Both the position numbers and the translations under genes were made by a program. Shown piece by piece: positions 21,076 through 30,152 of a stretch of DNA of 64,000 nucleotides. The notes under the pieces are model-generated. The model was not told the DNA's origin. It did no database searches and saw only the letters and a list, made by a program, of their open reading frames with translations. The DNA comes from Dolomedes plantarius (taxonomy: Eukaryota > Arthropoda > Arachnida > Araneae > Dolomedidae): NCBI GenBank assembly GCA_907164885.2, contig OU015490.1:93054799-93118798 (forward strand), in the 5' to 3' direction. Numbering within the stretch: position 1 is the first letter of the stretch; each line of letters begins with the position of its first letter.

Positions 21076-21935
21076 AAGTTGTCTGTACAGAGGATGTTAA
21101 GCTGGGAACTGAAAAACTAAAGTTTTCATCCTGGAGTTAATATGTGCTTTAGAAGCAAAATAAGTAAAATACACTATCGCATTCACGAAATTTTAGGTAT
21201 AGAAATTACCACCCTCGCTAGAATATTGCTTTCTTTCCATCTGTATAAGATTTTCCCTGCTTTCTTGGAACTATTCAATTCTGAAATAACGTCAATAGAT
21301 CGCTTCCCCAATCTTATCACCTGCTGTTTTTCGTGCAATACTTTGAGACGTAGAAGAACCGTGAATGTATCACTTAATTTCCTTACACCAGCACGCAATC
21401 TGCAAGACTGCAACAGATGATTGATCAAAATGTATGATACCGCGGGTAAATATAATGTCCTGTAGAGCTTTCATGTGTCTTCCATGTATTTCATTTGGGT
21501 TTTTGTTTTGGCTAAAGGAATATTTTTCATGTTGTTTGTGCTTCAATATGATTTTTCCACTTAGTTTACTCAAAAACAATGGAATTTCACAAGCTCAGTG
21601 CCTTTAAATTACTGCTTTATTTTCTTAGTTTCACTGATTAATCTGAGATTAATAATTCAAGGGACTTAACTATGATATCAATTTATTCATTTGCTGGACA
21701 CCAAATTTTAATCATTTGCATATTCGGTCGAACTATCCTTACATATAAAATTCCATTACAATCGGATAAAAACTCTTGGTGATCGATTTTTTTTGTTAAA
21801 GAGTGTATACACACAGACATATATCTCTATATATTATTTCTAAAAGGTATTTTTTTGTTTTATCTCTTTTTCTCCCTTCATACTTAACCAAAATCGATAA
21901 ATGAGGTACCATTTTAAAGACTAAATACTTCGTTT
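21076..21935. other. Intergenic stretch, no gene seen
   Basis: Overlapping ORFs of 81-92 codons on opposite strands near 21142-21428 have no recognisable domain and look like chance. Confidence 0.4.
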
Positions 21936-21956
21936 CTGACGAATTGTTAATTCAGA

Positions 21957-22855
21957 ATGACACATTGTATTGTTTGTTTAAAAATCGACCACCGATACAT
22001 TTGGGATATTTGTCAAGGGATAAATGTCTCATGCTCGTTGGCTAACAACTGCATGAAGGCAGGAAACCAAAATCGAATAATGCGTTTATACATTAGCTCT
22101 TCAGAACCTTCAAACGAACTTCAAACTCTGACAGAGTTGATCATGAAAGTATACGCATCTATGTGGTTTACGGTTAAATTAAATCCATATTGCACGGATG
22201 GTCCACGAAATCTGTGAAAGACAATAAACGTCTCACGCTATCTTAAAACCGAATTAAAGATTGTGGTCGGTCCCATTATACATTGAAATTGCTATTTCAG
22301 CCACCCGGAAGCAATAACCTTGTCAATGATGACAGACAGCCCATCCGAGAACTTGGACTAAATAGGATTTTACAAGCAAGAAAGGAAAAAAAAGGAAGGA
22401 CTCAGACACTACAACATTCCGTCACTCATCTTCGAGGCAGTTTAATATATAGACCTTCTTGATAGGCAGAAATGTAATTTGACGAAACACACAATAATAT
22501 CTCACTTGACAGAAGAGGATTTGAGAACTTTGATTTCCAGTGGAGAGTCTATAGCTCAAAACCTGGGAATCCTAAAATTTCTTTGGCACACCCAAAGTGT
22601 TGAACGTTTCGTGAAATTAGTAACGAGGGTTTCTGTGGCAGTGTGTGGAGAAAATGAGCGTGGCGATTTAGTTAGAACCCGAACAGAGTCGAGAAAAGCT
22701 ATGCCATCATTTGAAACCAAACGACTACCGAGTAAAACCGGAATAACTGCATGGGCAAAGGAGTTGTGCCCATATGGTTGGGTGGATGGGTGGGCACGGG
22801 TGGAACTCGCATTGCAGCCACCTCCCCGTGGTGAGTTCTGGGTTTTTTTCTGAAT
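21957..22855 (+). pseudogene. Decayed member of an uncharacterised arthropod protein family
   Basis: Successive frames give a collinear series of blocks: DHRYIWDICQGI, RIMRLYISSSEPS, LIMKVYASMWF, then (after a stop at 22216) VVGPIIH and NCYFSHPEAITLSMMTD, then in another frame IRELGLNRIL, then after a frameshift in an A-run near 22385 the blocks RHYNIPSLIFEA, YIDLLDRQ and HTQSVERFVKLVTRV, with SRKAMPSFETK near the end. I recall this block order from unnamed proteins found in many copies in arthropods, but I cannot give a function, domain or enzyme activity. At least three stops (22216, one after VGPIIH, 22443) and two frameshifts make it a pseudogene. No introns are apparent across about 900 bases, which would suit an intronless, perhaps transposon-associated, gene. 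Similarity is from memory only. Confidence 0.55.
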
Positions 22856-23071
22856 TTTAATCCAGAAAAAGCGAAGAGCTGCATACAAAACAATGGAAAT
22901 ACACATTTTTAACTCTATGGTTAAATTATGCTAAAAATCACAGATGAAATGGAGACGGAAGATATTTTTTGTTTTACCCCAAACTTTGCATACGTGACAA
23001 ACCTACCAGTACCCAACTTTTCTGCACTAGGGCAAAAACAAAATCGAAAACTTTTTTTTTTTGCGCTCCGC

Positions 23072-23077
<6 letters not shown>
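22856..23077. other. Short AT-rich spacer
   Basis: Nothing recognised; includes a T10 run before the (TA)n. Confidence 0.4.

Positions 23078-23155
<78 letters not shown>
23078..23155. repeat. (TA)n microsatellite
   Basis: Pure TA run of about 78 bases. Translated ORFs across it (Ile-Tyr repeats) are artefacts. Confidence 0.95.
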
Positions 23156-23158
<3 letters not shown>

Positions 23159-23978
23159 GTCCAAGGACATAAACTATATTTAAATATATTAATTAGGGTT
23201 AAAATTAGGCAAATTAGCGTTAAACGGTAATTTACTATTAGAAAATTCACTAGTTATTAACGAAATAGCCAACAGATGGCGAGGCTTGTTCTAAATTTTG
23301 GTTTAAAAGAGTCCTTGAGGTTTTCCGAGTTTCTGGGTTTAAGATAGTCCATATATATATATTCTATATTCTCTTTTTCTGTTTCTTTGAAAGCTTTGAA
23401 AAGTCTTCAGACATTTCATTAATTCACATCTTATCTAAGATAACAAACGAAAGCGTAAAAACAGAAAAGCTCTTAAATCCTACAGTTGGATAATAAAAAA
23501 TAACCGAAACATTAGAAAGGTTAAACAGAAATATGGTAATAAAAATTTAGAAACATTAACGAAAAATCATTTAAGACGGAATTTAAAATAAAAATGTCTA
23601 AAGAAATGCTTTGTCAGATATTTCGTCATTATCGTAATCCACTGATAATTGAGATCAATGGTCAGAGTTTTCTTTAACTTGGGGTATTGATTGACGGTTA
23701 TCCGCACTAATTTTCGACAACCTTGAAAATTAGTAATCCTCTTTAAGATTTAAAGTCGGTTTATAAATACTTAGTTTCTAATTTTACGGTTTCATACATA
23801 TGTATGTCAAAGATTACAAAATTCGCAGAATTTCGGCTGAAAAAAAATTACCAACCTCTTTTGGTTTAGCTCCTTCATTTGGTCATTAATCATGTGTTTT
23901 TTTAAGTTTCTATTTGTAAAAATTGGATAAAATTAATTGCGTTCCATTTTAATAGTCTATTGCACGAACCCCGAAATA
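23156..23978. other. Intergenic stretch, no gene seen
   Basis: AT-rich; no repeat partner or motif recognised. Confidence 0.45.
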
Positions 23979-23980
23979 TA

Positions 23981-24909
23981 CAGGGTGATTTTTTTTTAAA
24001 GATGGCACTACTCAGAGCTATCTGTAGCGCGATCTATCAGTCGGAATTCCACCACAATTGGTAGAGGGACTAAGGACGACATGGGAAAGAGTTTCCGTGA
24101 AAATAAAAAATAGTTCCAAAAGTTGCCGATAGGAGAAGATATGGCACTATTGTTCTCGGCACACCCGAGAATTTGCATAAAAGGCAAGTAAAATATCAAA
24201 ATACACATTCACGACTATGTAGTCGACAGCAGCGCCAGTATTTCCGGCTATAAAGATAAGGGATGAATACCGAAAAAGTTGTAAGCAGACAAATGAATAA
24301 CAAAGAAATTTCACTGCAACACCACTTAATACAACAAATTCACTTCTCCCTCCTTCAATGTGACCACAGCCCTGGTGGACTACACACTGCATCCTGAACA
24401 CTACGTTCTCAACGGCCAAGCGTAGCATGCCACCAGGAATGTTCATCAATGTCCGGGATATGTTGTCCTTTTGGGCCGCCAAGTTCGAGACTCCACCAAG
24501 ATACACCTTAGACTTTAAATAACCCCACAGAAAAATGTCACATGGGTTAGGTCCGGGGAGCGAGGTGGCCATACATGTAGAAAGAAACGACTGATGACCC
24601 TTTTTTCTGTAAAGCTAAGGCGCAACAGATTCCGCACATAATAGCCTAAAATACTGGCGCTTCTGTCGACTACGTAGTCATGAATTTGCATTTTGATGTT
24701 TTACTTGCCATTTATACCAATTCTCGGGTTCTTCGACAACAATAGCGTCATATCTTCCCATATCGGCGACTTTTGGAACTAATTTTTTTTTCACGAAAAC
24801 TCTTTCCAATGTCGTCCTTAGTCCCTCTATCAATTTTGGTGGAATTCCGGCTGATAGATCGCGCTACAGATGTCTCTGAGTAGTGTCAGTTTTAAAAAAC
24901 TTCACCCTG
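23981..24909 (-). mobile_element. Mariner-like element with ~260-bp inverted repeats
   Basis: Ends start CAGGGTGA and are flanked by TA (23979-23980; 24910-24911). The left ~260 bases and the inverse of the right ~260 bases match closely (shared CTGTAGCGCGATCTATCAG, GAGGGACTAAGGACGACAT, GACTACGTAGTCGACAG-type segments). Between them only the end of a transposase gene remains on the minus strand. Shorter shared segments (GCGATCTAT, TTAGTTCCAAAAGT) relate it to the long-TIR element at 28057-29358. Confidence 0.85.
24330..24572 (-). pseudogene. Mariner-like transposase, last ~80 residues
   Basis: The minus-strand frame reads SLPGPNPCDIFLWGYLKSKV, then NISRTLMNIPGGML, AVENVVFRMQCVV and CGHIEGG. 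This is the C-terminus of the spider mariner-like family that has SPDLTPCDFFLWGYLK at the third catalytic position; the leading SRSPDL part is altered here. First and second catalytic residues and the DNA-binding domain are absent, so this is what is left after an internal deletion of an autonomous element. The frame continues into the terminal repeat without a proper stop. Confidence 0.75.
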
Positions 24910-25031
24910 TATATAGAAATTACTCGATTCATAAATTTCATAGAACATTATAAACAATTAAAGAAGTTTCATTATCACATTGAATTACTTCGTGTTTCCT
25001 TCATTCTATCGAAATCACCAAATGTCCCCCA

Positions 25032-25398
25032 CGTACGAACAAAAGGCAGTCTAAAATAGCGTTAAAAAACAGGAAAAGCATTTATTATTGAGATGAAATC
25101 TTTGGGACTGAATGCATATCGAAATATATCGCGAAATACCTCGGCTTTCAAATAATATAATAAGTTTCCGAACACGCCCAGGAAAACCCTTTACAAGTAG
25201 CATCGTTAATTATAGTGAAGAAATATTGAAATTACATGCATATCGGAATATACATCGAAAGTACCCGACTTGGAGTGATCTGAACCAACGTTGATAAAAT
25301 ACCATTTGAATACCCACATTTAATATCATCATAAATAAAAAGAATTGCTTTTCCATAGAAATATATCAAAATATGTACAAAATATTTTACGAATATAA
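25032..25398 (+). repeat. ~240-bp tandem repeat, first units
   Basis: Units contain TTCCGAAC, AAACCC(T)TTTA-AAGTAG, GAAATATTGAAATTACATGC, ATATCGGAATATACAT and GTACCCGAC in order. Anchor TAAGTTTCCGAAC lies at 25161; the next unit's equivalent starts at the TA at 25399, a spacing of 238, where a mariner element has inserted. Units continue at 26499-26670 and 29466-29700, each separated by an inserted element. Confidence 0.7.
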
Positions 25399-25600
25399 TA
25401 CAGTGTGTTCGGAAAATAATAGTAGGATTTCAAATGGTTATAGCTATGCAACAAATCATGTTGCAGACATGAACCATGCGTTAAATTAAAGAGAAACTCT
25501 CCAAGTGTGCGAAGGCTTACGTGTAGACTTCAGCAGACTCCGGGACAAGCGCCGGAAAATTCTGGATAATTTCATATTCCAGTTAGACGGAGCACATTTT

Positions 25601-25745
25601 GCTCCACATTATTGCTCCACCCTGCACATTTGCTCCACATTATTGCTCCACCCTGCACATTTGCTCCACCCTGTATTGCTCCACCCTGCACATTTTGCTC
25701 CACATTACTTTTGCTCCACATTTGCTCCACGTTAGACGGAGCACA
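25601..25745. repeat. Minisatellite (GCTCCACCCTGCACATTT-type) within the transposase
   Basis: Units built from TTGCTCCACATTA and TTGCTCCACCCTGCACAT alternate five to seven times. Mariner copy 1 has no such expansion at this point (GGATCTCATTCACATTTTGC). The flanking GTTAGACGGAGCACATTTT occurs both at 25580 and 25732, so the expansion includes a duplication of transposase sequence. Confidence 0.85.
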
Positions 25746-25787
25746 TTTTCCTCCACATTTTGCCACAACTCTATGGGAATTTCTTAA

Positions 25788-26100
25788 CCCCTTAACGATC
25801 GCATAATTTTCAAGAAAACAGTTTAAAATGTGCGAATTTTTCTGAAGGATTCCATTTATTTTTTTATCTGCCTCATCTAGTATTAAAAAACCCCCATCCC
25901 GAATTACATTATAAATAGACTAGTGCTGCCATCTGTTGTGTAAAATATGAAATAAAATATTTTCAGGATAAATGAAATGGATTGTTTTTAATCATTTTGG
26001 TGTGTTACTTTTGAAGACTCCAGCCCGGAAATATCACGGGCACGGTAAATAGTGAGCGAAACCTCACCCCGTAATTTTGACGGGAGCGAATAGGAAGGGG
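25788..26100. mobile_element. TTAA-target MITE (piggyBac-like), 313 bp
   Basis: TTAA at 25784-25787 and 26101-26104 flanks an element starting CCCCTTAACGATCGC and ending with the inverse of CCCCTTCCTATTCGC. Mariner copy 1 has the empty site (GGGAATTAATGAAACATTTC near 12095), so the target TTAA and its duplication are visible directly. No coding capacity. The ends differ from those of the other TTAA MITE (11320-11996), so two families are involved. Confidence 0.8.
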
Positions 26101-26498
26101 TTAATGAAACATTTCTTCAGCTAAGTGTTGGACAAGATGGGCGGATTGCCTGGCCCCCACGATCTCCAGACCTTACTCCCCATGGATTTCTATTTCTGGG
26201 GTTGGGACAAAGCACAAGTGTATTCCATTCAAGTTTGAAATCTAGACCATTTAAAAGAAATATCTGAAGCAGCTGTTTCGTCTATCACACCGGATGTTCT
26301 CTGCCGTGTATGGGACGAGACTAAATATCTTCTGGACGTCTGCAGGGCAACCAAGTGAGCGCACATCGAGGTCATCTGAACAAGTAAGAAACTTGGAAAC
26401 TTTCTCTTCAATTTGATGCATACTCTTCATCTCTCTACAATACTTCGTTCGGCAGCTAAAGCCATTTAAAACCGCAAAATTGTTTTTGAGACACACTG

Positions 26499-26670
26499 TA
26501 AGTTCCGAACGAGCAAAAAAAAACCTCTTTCAAATCGCAGTGTTAATAATCGTGATGAAATATTGAAATTGCATGCATATCGGAATACATACTGAATGTA
26601 CCCGACATAAGATTTGTTATGATCCGAACTGACGTTGGAAAAAAATATATTATTAAAACAGCCGTATTGA
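26499..26670 (+). repeat. ~240-bp tandem repeat, second unit (left part)
   Basis: Begins TAAGTTCCGAACGAGCA, contains GAAATATTGAAATTGCATGC and ATATCGGAATACAT, and is cut at 26670 by Helitron B. It continues at 29466. Confidence 0.7.
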
Positions 26671-27156
26671 TCTATATATATAAAACAGTTCCGTAACTGA
26701 CTGACTGACTGACATATAACACACAGACCAAACCGCTGGACCTAAAGGGCTGAAATTTTGCATGGCGATACTTCTTATAGTGCAGGGGTGTACTAAGAGA
26801 TATTTTTGAAAATTTTTTCTTAGATTGTTTTAAAATTAAATTTTTAATCTGTTTTTTTAATGTTCTTTAAAGCTTGCATTTAAAATAATAATCCGAGGTT
26901 TATAAAATTTATATCATGAGAAAGATCATAAAAATTCCCTTAAAAGGAAATCTTTTTCGAATCTTCACTCAATTTTCTGATCTTTGGTGAATTTTTAAAG
27001 ATTAATTTTTAGAATTTATTTATTAAATGATGATCACATGGTTTCTTTTCATTCTATGACACATTAAACTAATTTTGCGTCACGTGCATAACAACGAAAT
27101 ACATTGACAATTTTTTTTTCTTGCTTGTGCGGCAGACGATTTGACATTATCCAAAA

Positions 27157-27580
27157 TAATTACAAGATAAAAAGAACTTTTTTTTATACCATGTTTTTAA
27201 ATTTTCTGTTGAATCATATAACTTGTCAATTCTATGTATTAATAAATACTTTTTAAAAATTTTTTTGATGACTTATCCCATCAACTTGAAAGAAAATGAA
27301 GTTAATTGGAACTTAACTTGGGTTTAACTTTTCGTTCCCGTCCAGGCTGATGGATGGTTGCACCAGTCTACAAAACAAAATTAACAGAAAATGAATTCAA
27401 ATATGCTTAAATATGGCTAAAAGTATTAAAATAATGCATTGTCATCGTGTTCTGACTTATTCTAAAAGTTTCAAATGTCTAGCTAGTCGGGAAGTTAGTT
27501 AAAAATCGATTGCAAGATTTGTACTGGACAAACACACACACAAACAAGAAAACGAGTTAAAAAAACATGTTAAAAGTATT
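27157..27580 (+). repeat. Unclassified ~430-bp interspersed repeat, copy 3
   Basis: Same order of blocks as copy 2 (16588-17030). Helitron C reads ATCCAAAAAAATATTAAAATA at the equivalent position, so this repeat inserted into copy B after the Helitron family spread. Confidence 0.75.
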
Positions 27581-27778
27581 AAAATATAGAATAAAAGAAA
27601 TGTTCCTCAAACTGTACTAAATTTACTGTACTATATTCTTTGATATGTTCTATTAGATTTGATTTGAATATTTTCTTCTATATTATTTTGTCTATAAAAA
27701 TATCCGTTATGATCTTTTTATAAATATATATATATATATATATATATTTTACATCAATTGCAAACATTGATCGTTGTA

Positions 27779-27781
<3 letters not shown>

Positions 27782-27855
<74 letters not shown>
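27782..27855. repeat. (TA)n microsatellite in Helitron B
   Basis: Pure TA run left of the hAT-like MITE; further TA runs at 27727-27748, 27992-28056 and 29359-29383 belong to the same tract, split by inserts. Confidence 0.95.
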
Positions 27856-27858
<3 letters not shown>

Positions 27859-27990
27859 GGCTAGATTTGAAGCGGAACGGCGTTCCGGTACCTCTGTTTA
27901 GGTACCTCTCTTTACAATAATTTGGAATCCCCCCCACACACCCCGGAAGGTTACCGTTCCGGCACCTCTATTTCTAGAAATCTAGCACTG
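27856..27990. mobile_element. Short hAT-like MITE in (TA)n
   Basis: CAGGGCTAGATTTGAAGCGG on the left and the inverse of the right end, CAGTGCTAGATTTCTAG, share CAG-GCTAGATTT; inside, GGAACGG-GTTCCGG-ACCTCT motifs are also arranged inversely. CAGxGxTAGA ends are usual for hAT elements. An 8-bp duplication would be TATATATA and cannot be told from the microsatellite. Confidence 0.6.
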
Positions 27991-28056
<66 letters not shown>

Positions 28057-28058
<2 letters not shown>

Positions 28059-29358
28059 GGGTGGCCATAATTAAACTGACAGTGCTCACAGTGTTCTGTA
28101 GTGCGATCTATTTGCGAGAATGACGCCACATTTTGTAGGAATATTAAACAAGACGGCGGACGAAGGATTCCGCGAAAAAATAAATTAGTTCCAAAAGTCA
28201 CCGCTAGGGGAATATTTGGCGCTGTGCAATAGAAAATAGAGTGTTAACAAATGCAAATTAATACGGAATAAAATTACCTTTTATTATGCACATTTTCTTA
28301 TTTAGTTCATGTGCAATACGGCAACACTTTTAAAAAAGCGTAAAATCTACATAAACATCGATAAAGTCTCGTGATCTGCAATATCACGTACGCTGAGCAG
28401 AAGAAGAAGTTCTTTATTCAAATTTCACGTTACATCCATTGGCACAGTGCCAGATGCTTGGGTTTTAAAAGGCAATGTGTTACGTCTCGAATCAATCGGA
28501 TTGAAAGTTTATGCGCAATGTCTCCTTCTTTAGTCGAGCGTGCGTTACTGGTCAAATTCTTTTACCTCAACCAGTGCAACGCGTCAGCCGCTCTTCGTGC
28601 TTTTAGAACGCACAAAAAATGCGTAAAGGTAACGAACGGTCTTGTGTCAGTTAATGGGCTAACAGCAATGGTTGCGAAAACAGGTTCTCTGAAGGTTCAG
28701 TCAGGCAGAGGACGAAAACCTGTACCACAGGATACAATCGAAGCAGTTGCCACGGCGATTGTCGATAGAGGACCAGACAATATTGCTGCTACCTCTAGCG
28801 CTCGTAGATTAGCTCGGAATATGGATATGCCTTACAGTACGGTATGGAAAATCTTACGAAAGATTATCAACTTCTATCCGTACAAGATCAGCCGTGTACA
28901 GGAGTTACTGTACCCCGACCATGATAAGCGATTGACTTTTGCTCTCACCTTTCTTGCCAGAATGGAGGTGGATGATGCTTGGCCGTGGAAAATCTTATGG
29001 GGAGACGAGGCCCACTTTTACCTGCATGGAACTGTGAATACCCAGAACTGCCGAATTTGGAATGACAAATCACCACATGCAGTCACAGAAATTCCCTTAC
29101 ATTCACCAAAGGTAACTGTTTGGTGTGGGTTCACAGCGGAATTTATCGTAGGTCCATTCTTATCGTAGGTCCACTCTATTTTCTATTACACAATGCCAAA
29201 TATTCCCCTAGCGGTGACTTTTGGAACTAATTTATTTTTTCGCGGAATCCTTCGTCCCCCGTCTTGTTTAATCTTCCCACAAAATGTGGCGTCATTCTAG
29301 CAAATAGATCGCGCTACAGAACACTGTGAGCACTGTCAGTTTAATTATGGCCACACGG
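28057..29358 (+). mobile_element. Mariner-like element with ~195-bp inverted repeats
   Basis: Ends CCGGGTGGCCATAATTAAAC (left) and the inverse of the right end CCGTGTGGCCATAATTAAAC begin inverted repeats of about 195 bases that stay nearly identical through ACTGACAGTGCTCACAGTG and CACCGCTAGGGGAATATTTG. TA tracts flank both ends. Only the N-terminal two thirds of a transposase gene lie between them. Confidence 0.9.
28518..29168 (+). CDS. Mariner-like transposase, C-terminally truncated
   Basis: From the ATG at 28518 the frame is open for 216 codons. An N-terminal helix-turn-helix region (RALLVKFFYLNQCNASAALR) is followed by a Gly/Arg-rich hinge (SGRGRKPVPQ), a second DNA-binding part (YSTVWKILRKIINFYPYKI) and the start of the catalytic core with WGDEAHFYLHG for the first Asp, NTQNCRIW and KVTVWCGFTAEFIVGPF. 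It then stops exactly at the right terminal repeat; a short direct repeat ATCGTAGGTCCA-TCTT/ACTCT marks the join. The second and third catalytic residues are missing, so it cannot cut DNA. It could in principle still bind its ends. Frame integrity suggests a recent deletion. Confidence 0.8.
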   Translation: MSPSLVERALLVKFFYLNQCNASAALRAFRTHKKCVKVTNGLVSVNGLTAMVAKTGSLKVQSGRGRKPVPQDTIEAVATAIVDRGPDNIAATSSARRLARNMDMPYSTVWKILRKIINFYPYKISRVQELLYPDHDKRLTFALTFLARMEVDDAWPWKILWGDEAHFYLHGTVNTQNCRIWNDKSPHAVTEIPLHSPKVTVWCGFTAEFIVGPFLS

Positions 29359-29389
<31 letters not shown>

Positions 29390-29465
29390 TAGGCATTAAT
29401 TGCATACATCGACCGTTGGATTTAATTTGAATGTACTCCGTAGCGAAGTACGGGCTTTCAGCTAG

Positions 29466-29700
29466 TTATCATAAATAAAATGCATAACTTTTGCATGTAT
29501 AACAGAATATGGACCTAAGGTATTACGATTATAATACGTTCCGAATGAGCACAAGTAAACCCTTTATAAATAACGCCATTTAATTATTATGACGTAATAT
29601 GGAAATCACTAGCAAAACAGGACGGCACGATAGAAAATAAATGTACCACTATACAAATTATACTCAGCATATCATTGCCAAATGTTGAAAATCATAATGT
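29466..29700 (+). repeat. ~240-bp tandem repeat, continuation after Helitron B
   Basis: Starts TTATCATAAATAAAA like 25330, then GTTCCGAATGAGCACAAG, AAACCCTTTATAAATA. Spacing of the TA anchor (26499 to 29535) minus the Helitron length is 241. Confidence 0.65.
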
Positions 29701-30152
29701 TAAGAATAGAGAAATGCATTTTTAAAAAGTACTATTGAATCCAATAAAAAGAAATAGGTTTACTCATCAGCGTGAAAAAGACAATTTCTTTCAGGCTTAA
29801 TTCTATATCCCAGAAATATAATAAAAAATAAAAATGGTGAGAGCTAGAGAGATTCCTCGGAATAAAGAAATTAATTTGTTCATGCGGTTTCGTGCTTAGT
29901 AAGTATTTAAAGCCAGATTTAAACATATCACTGCTCATGCGAAGAAAGCAATTTTTATTTGTCAATTATCTATAATTAATAGAAATTACGGTTACAAAAA
30001 CCAAAATGGACACATCTGTAGATGAAAATCTTTCATTTAAGACCAAAATGAAGTAAATTGAAATAGTAGTTTTCTCTCATGGACTGCCCAAAGAATCAGC
30101 GTAGCAGATAAAATATATAAATAAGTTTTGTACCTAAATTGTTATCTATCTA
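29701..30152. other. Intergenic stretch, no gene seen
   Basis: AT-rich sequence between the tandem array and Helitron C. Nothing recognised. Confidence 0.4.

Larger units (their letters stand above)
25505..26330 (+). pseudogene. Mariner-like transposase remnant, copy 2
   Basis: The frame from 25505 gives DFSRLRDKRRKILDNFIFQ then LDGAHF, the block around the second catalytic Asp, and breaks into the minisatellite. Beyond the MITE, other frames give DGLPGPHDLQTLLPMDFYFW-type sequence corresponding to the third catalytic region (PRSP-L...MDFYFWG in copy 1) and a tail matching LDHLKE-ISEAAVSSITPDVL. Several frameshifts and the two inserts make it non-functional. Confidence 0.6.
25401..26498 (+). 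mobile_element. Mariner-like element copy 2, with nested MITE and minisatellite
   Basis: The left end CAGTGTGTTCGGAAAA and the inverse of the right end CAGTGTGTCTCAAAAA are flanked by TA (25399-25400; 26499-26500). The sequence aligns with copy 1 (11195-12300) on both sides of a minisatellite (25601-25745) and a 313-bp TTAA MITE (25788-26100). Removing the element leaves AATATAATAAGTTCCGAAC, which matches the uninterrupted tandem-repeat unit at 25152-25170. Confidence 0.85.
26671..29465 (+). mobile_element. Helitron-like element, copy B (with three nested inserts)
   Basis: Starts TCTATATATATAAAACAGTT after A26670 and ends CTTTCAGCTAG before T29466, with the GTACTCCG/CGAAGTAC hairpin upstream of the end. 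It matches copy C over the whole of the latter. Relative to copy C it has gained the ~430-bp repeat (27157-27580) and, in its TA tract, a 135-bp hAT-like MITE (27856-27990) and a mariner element (28057-29358). Removing it joins the two parts of a 240-bp tandem unit. Confidence 0.8.

Noticed and set aside
22921..23250. ORFs of 62-109 codons with long Ile-Tyr repeats (also at 12392, 13819, 27749, 27974, 62608)
   Set aside because: They are translations of (TA)n microsatellites and have no other coding support.
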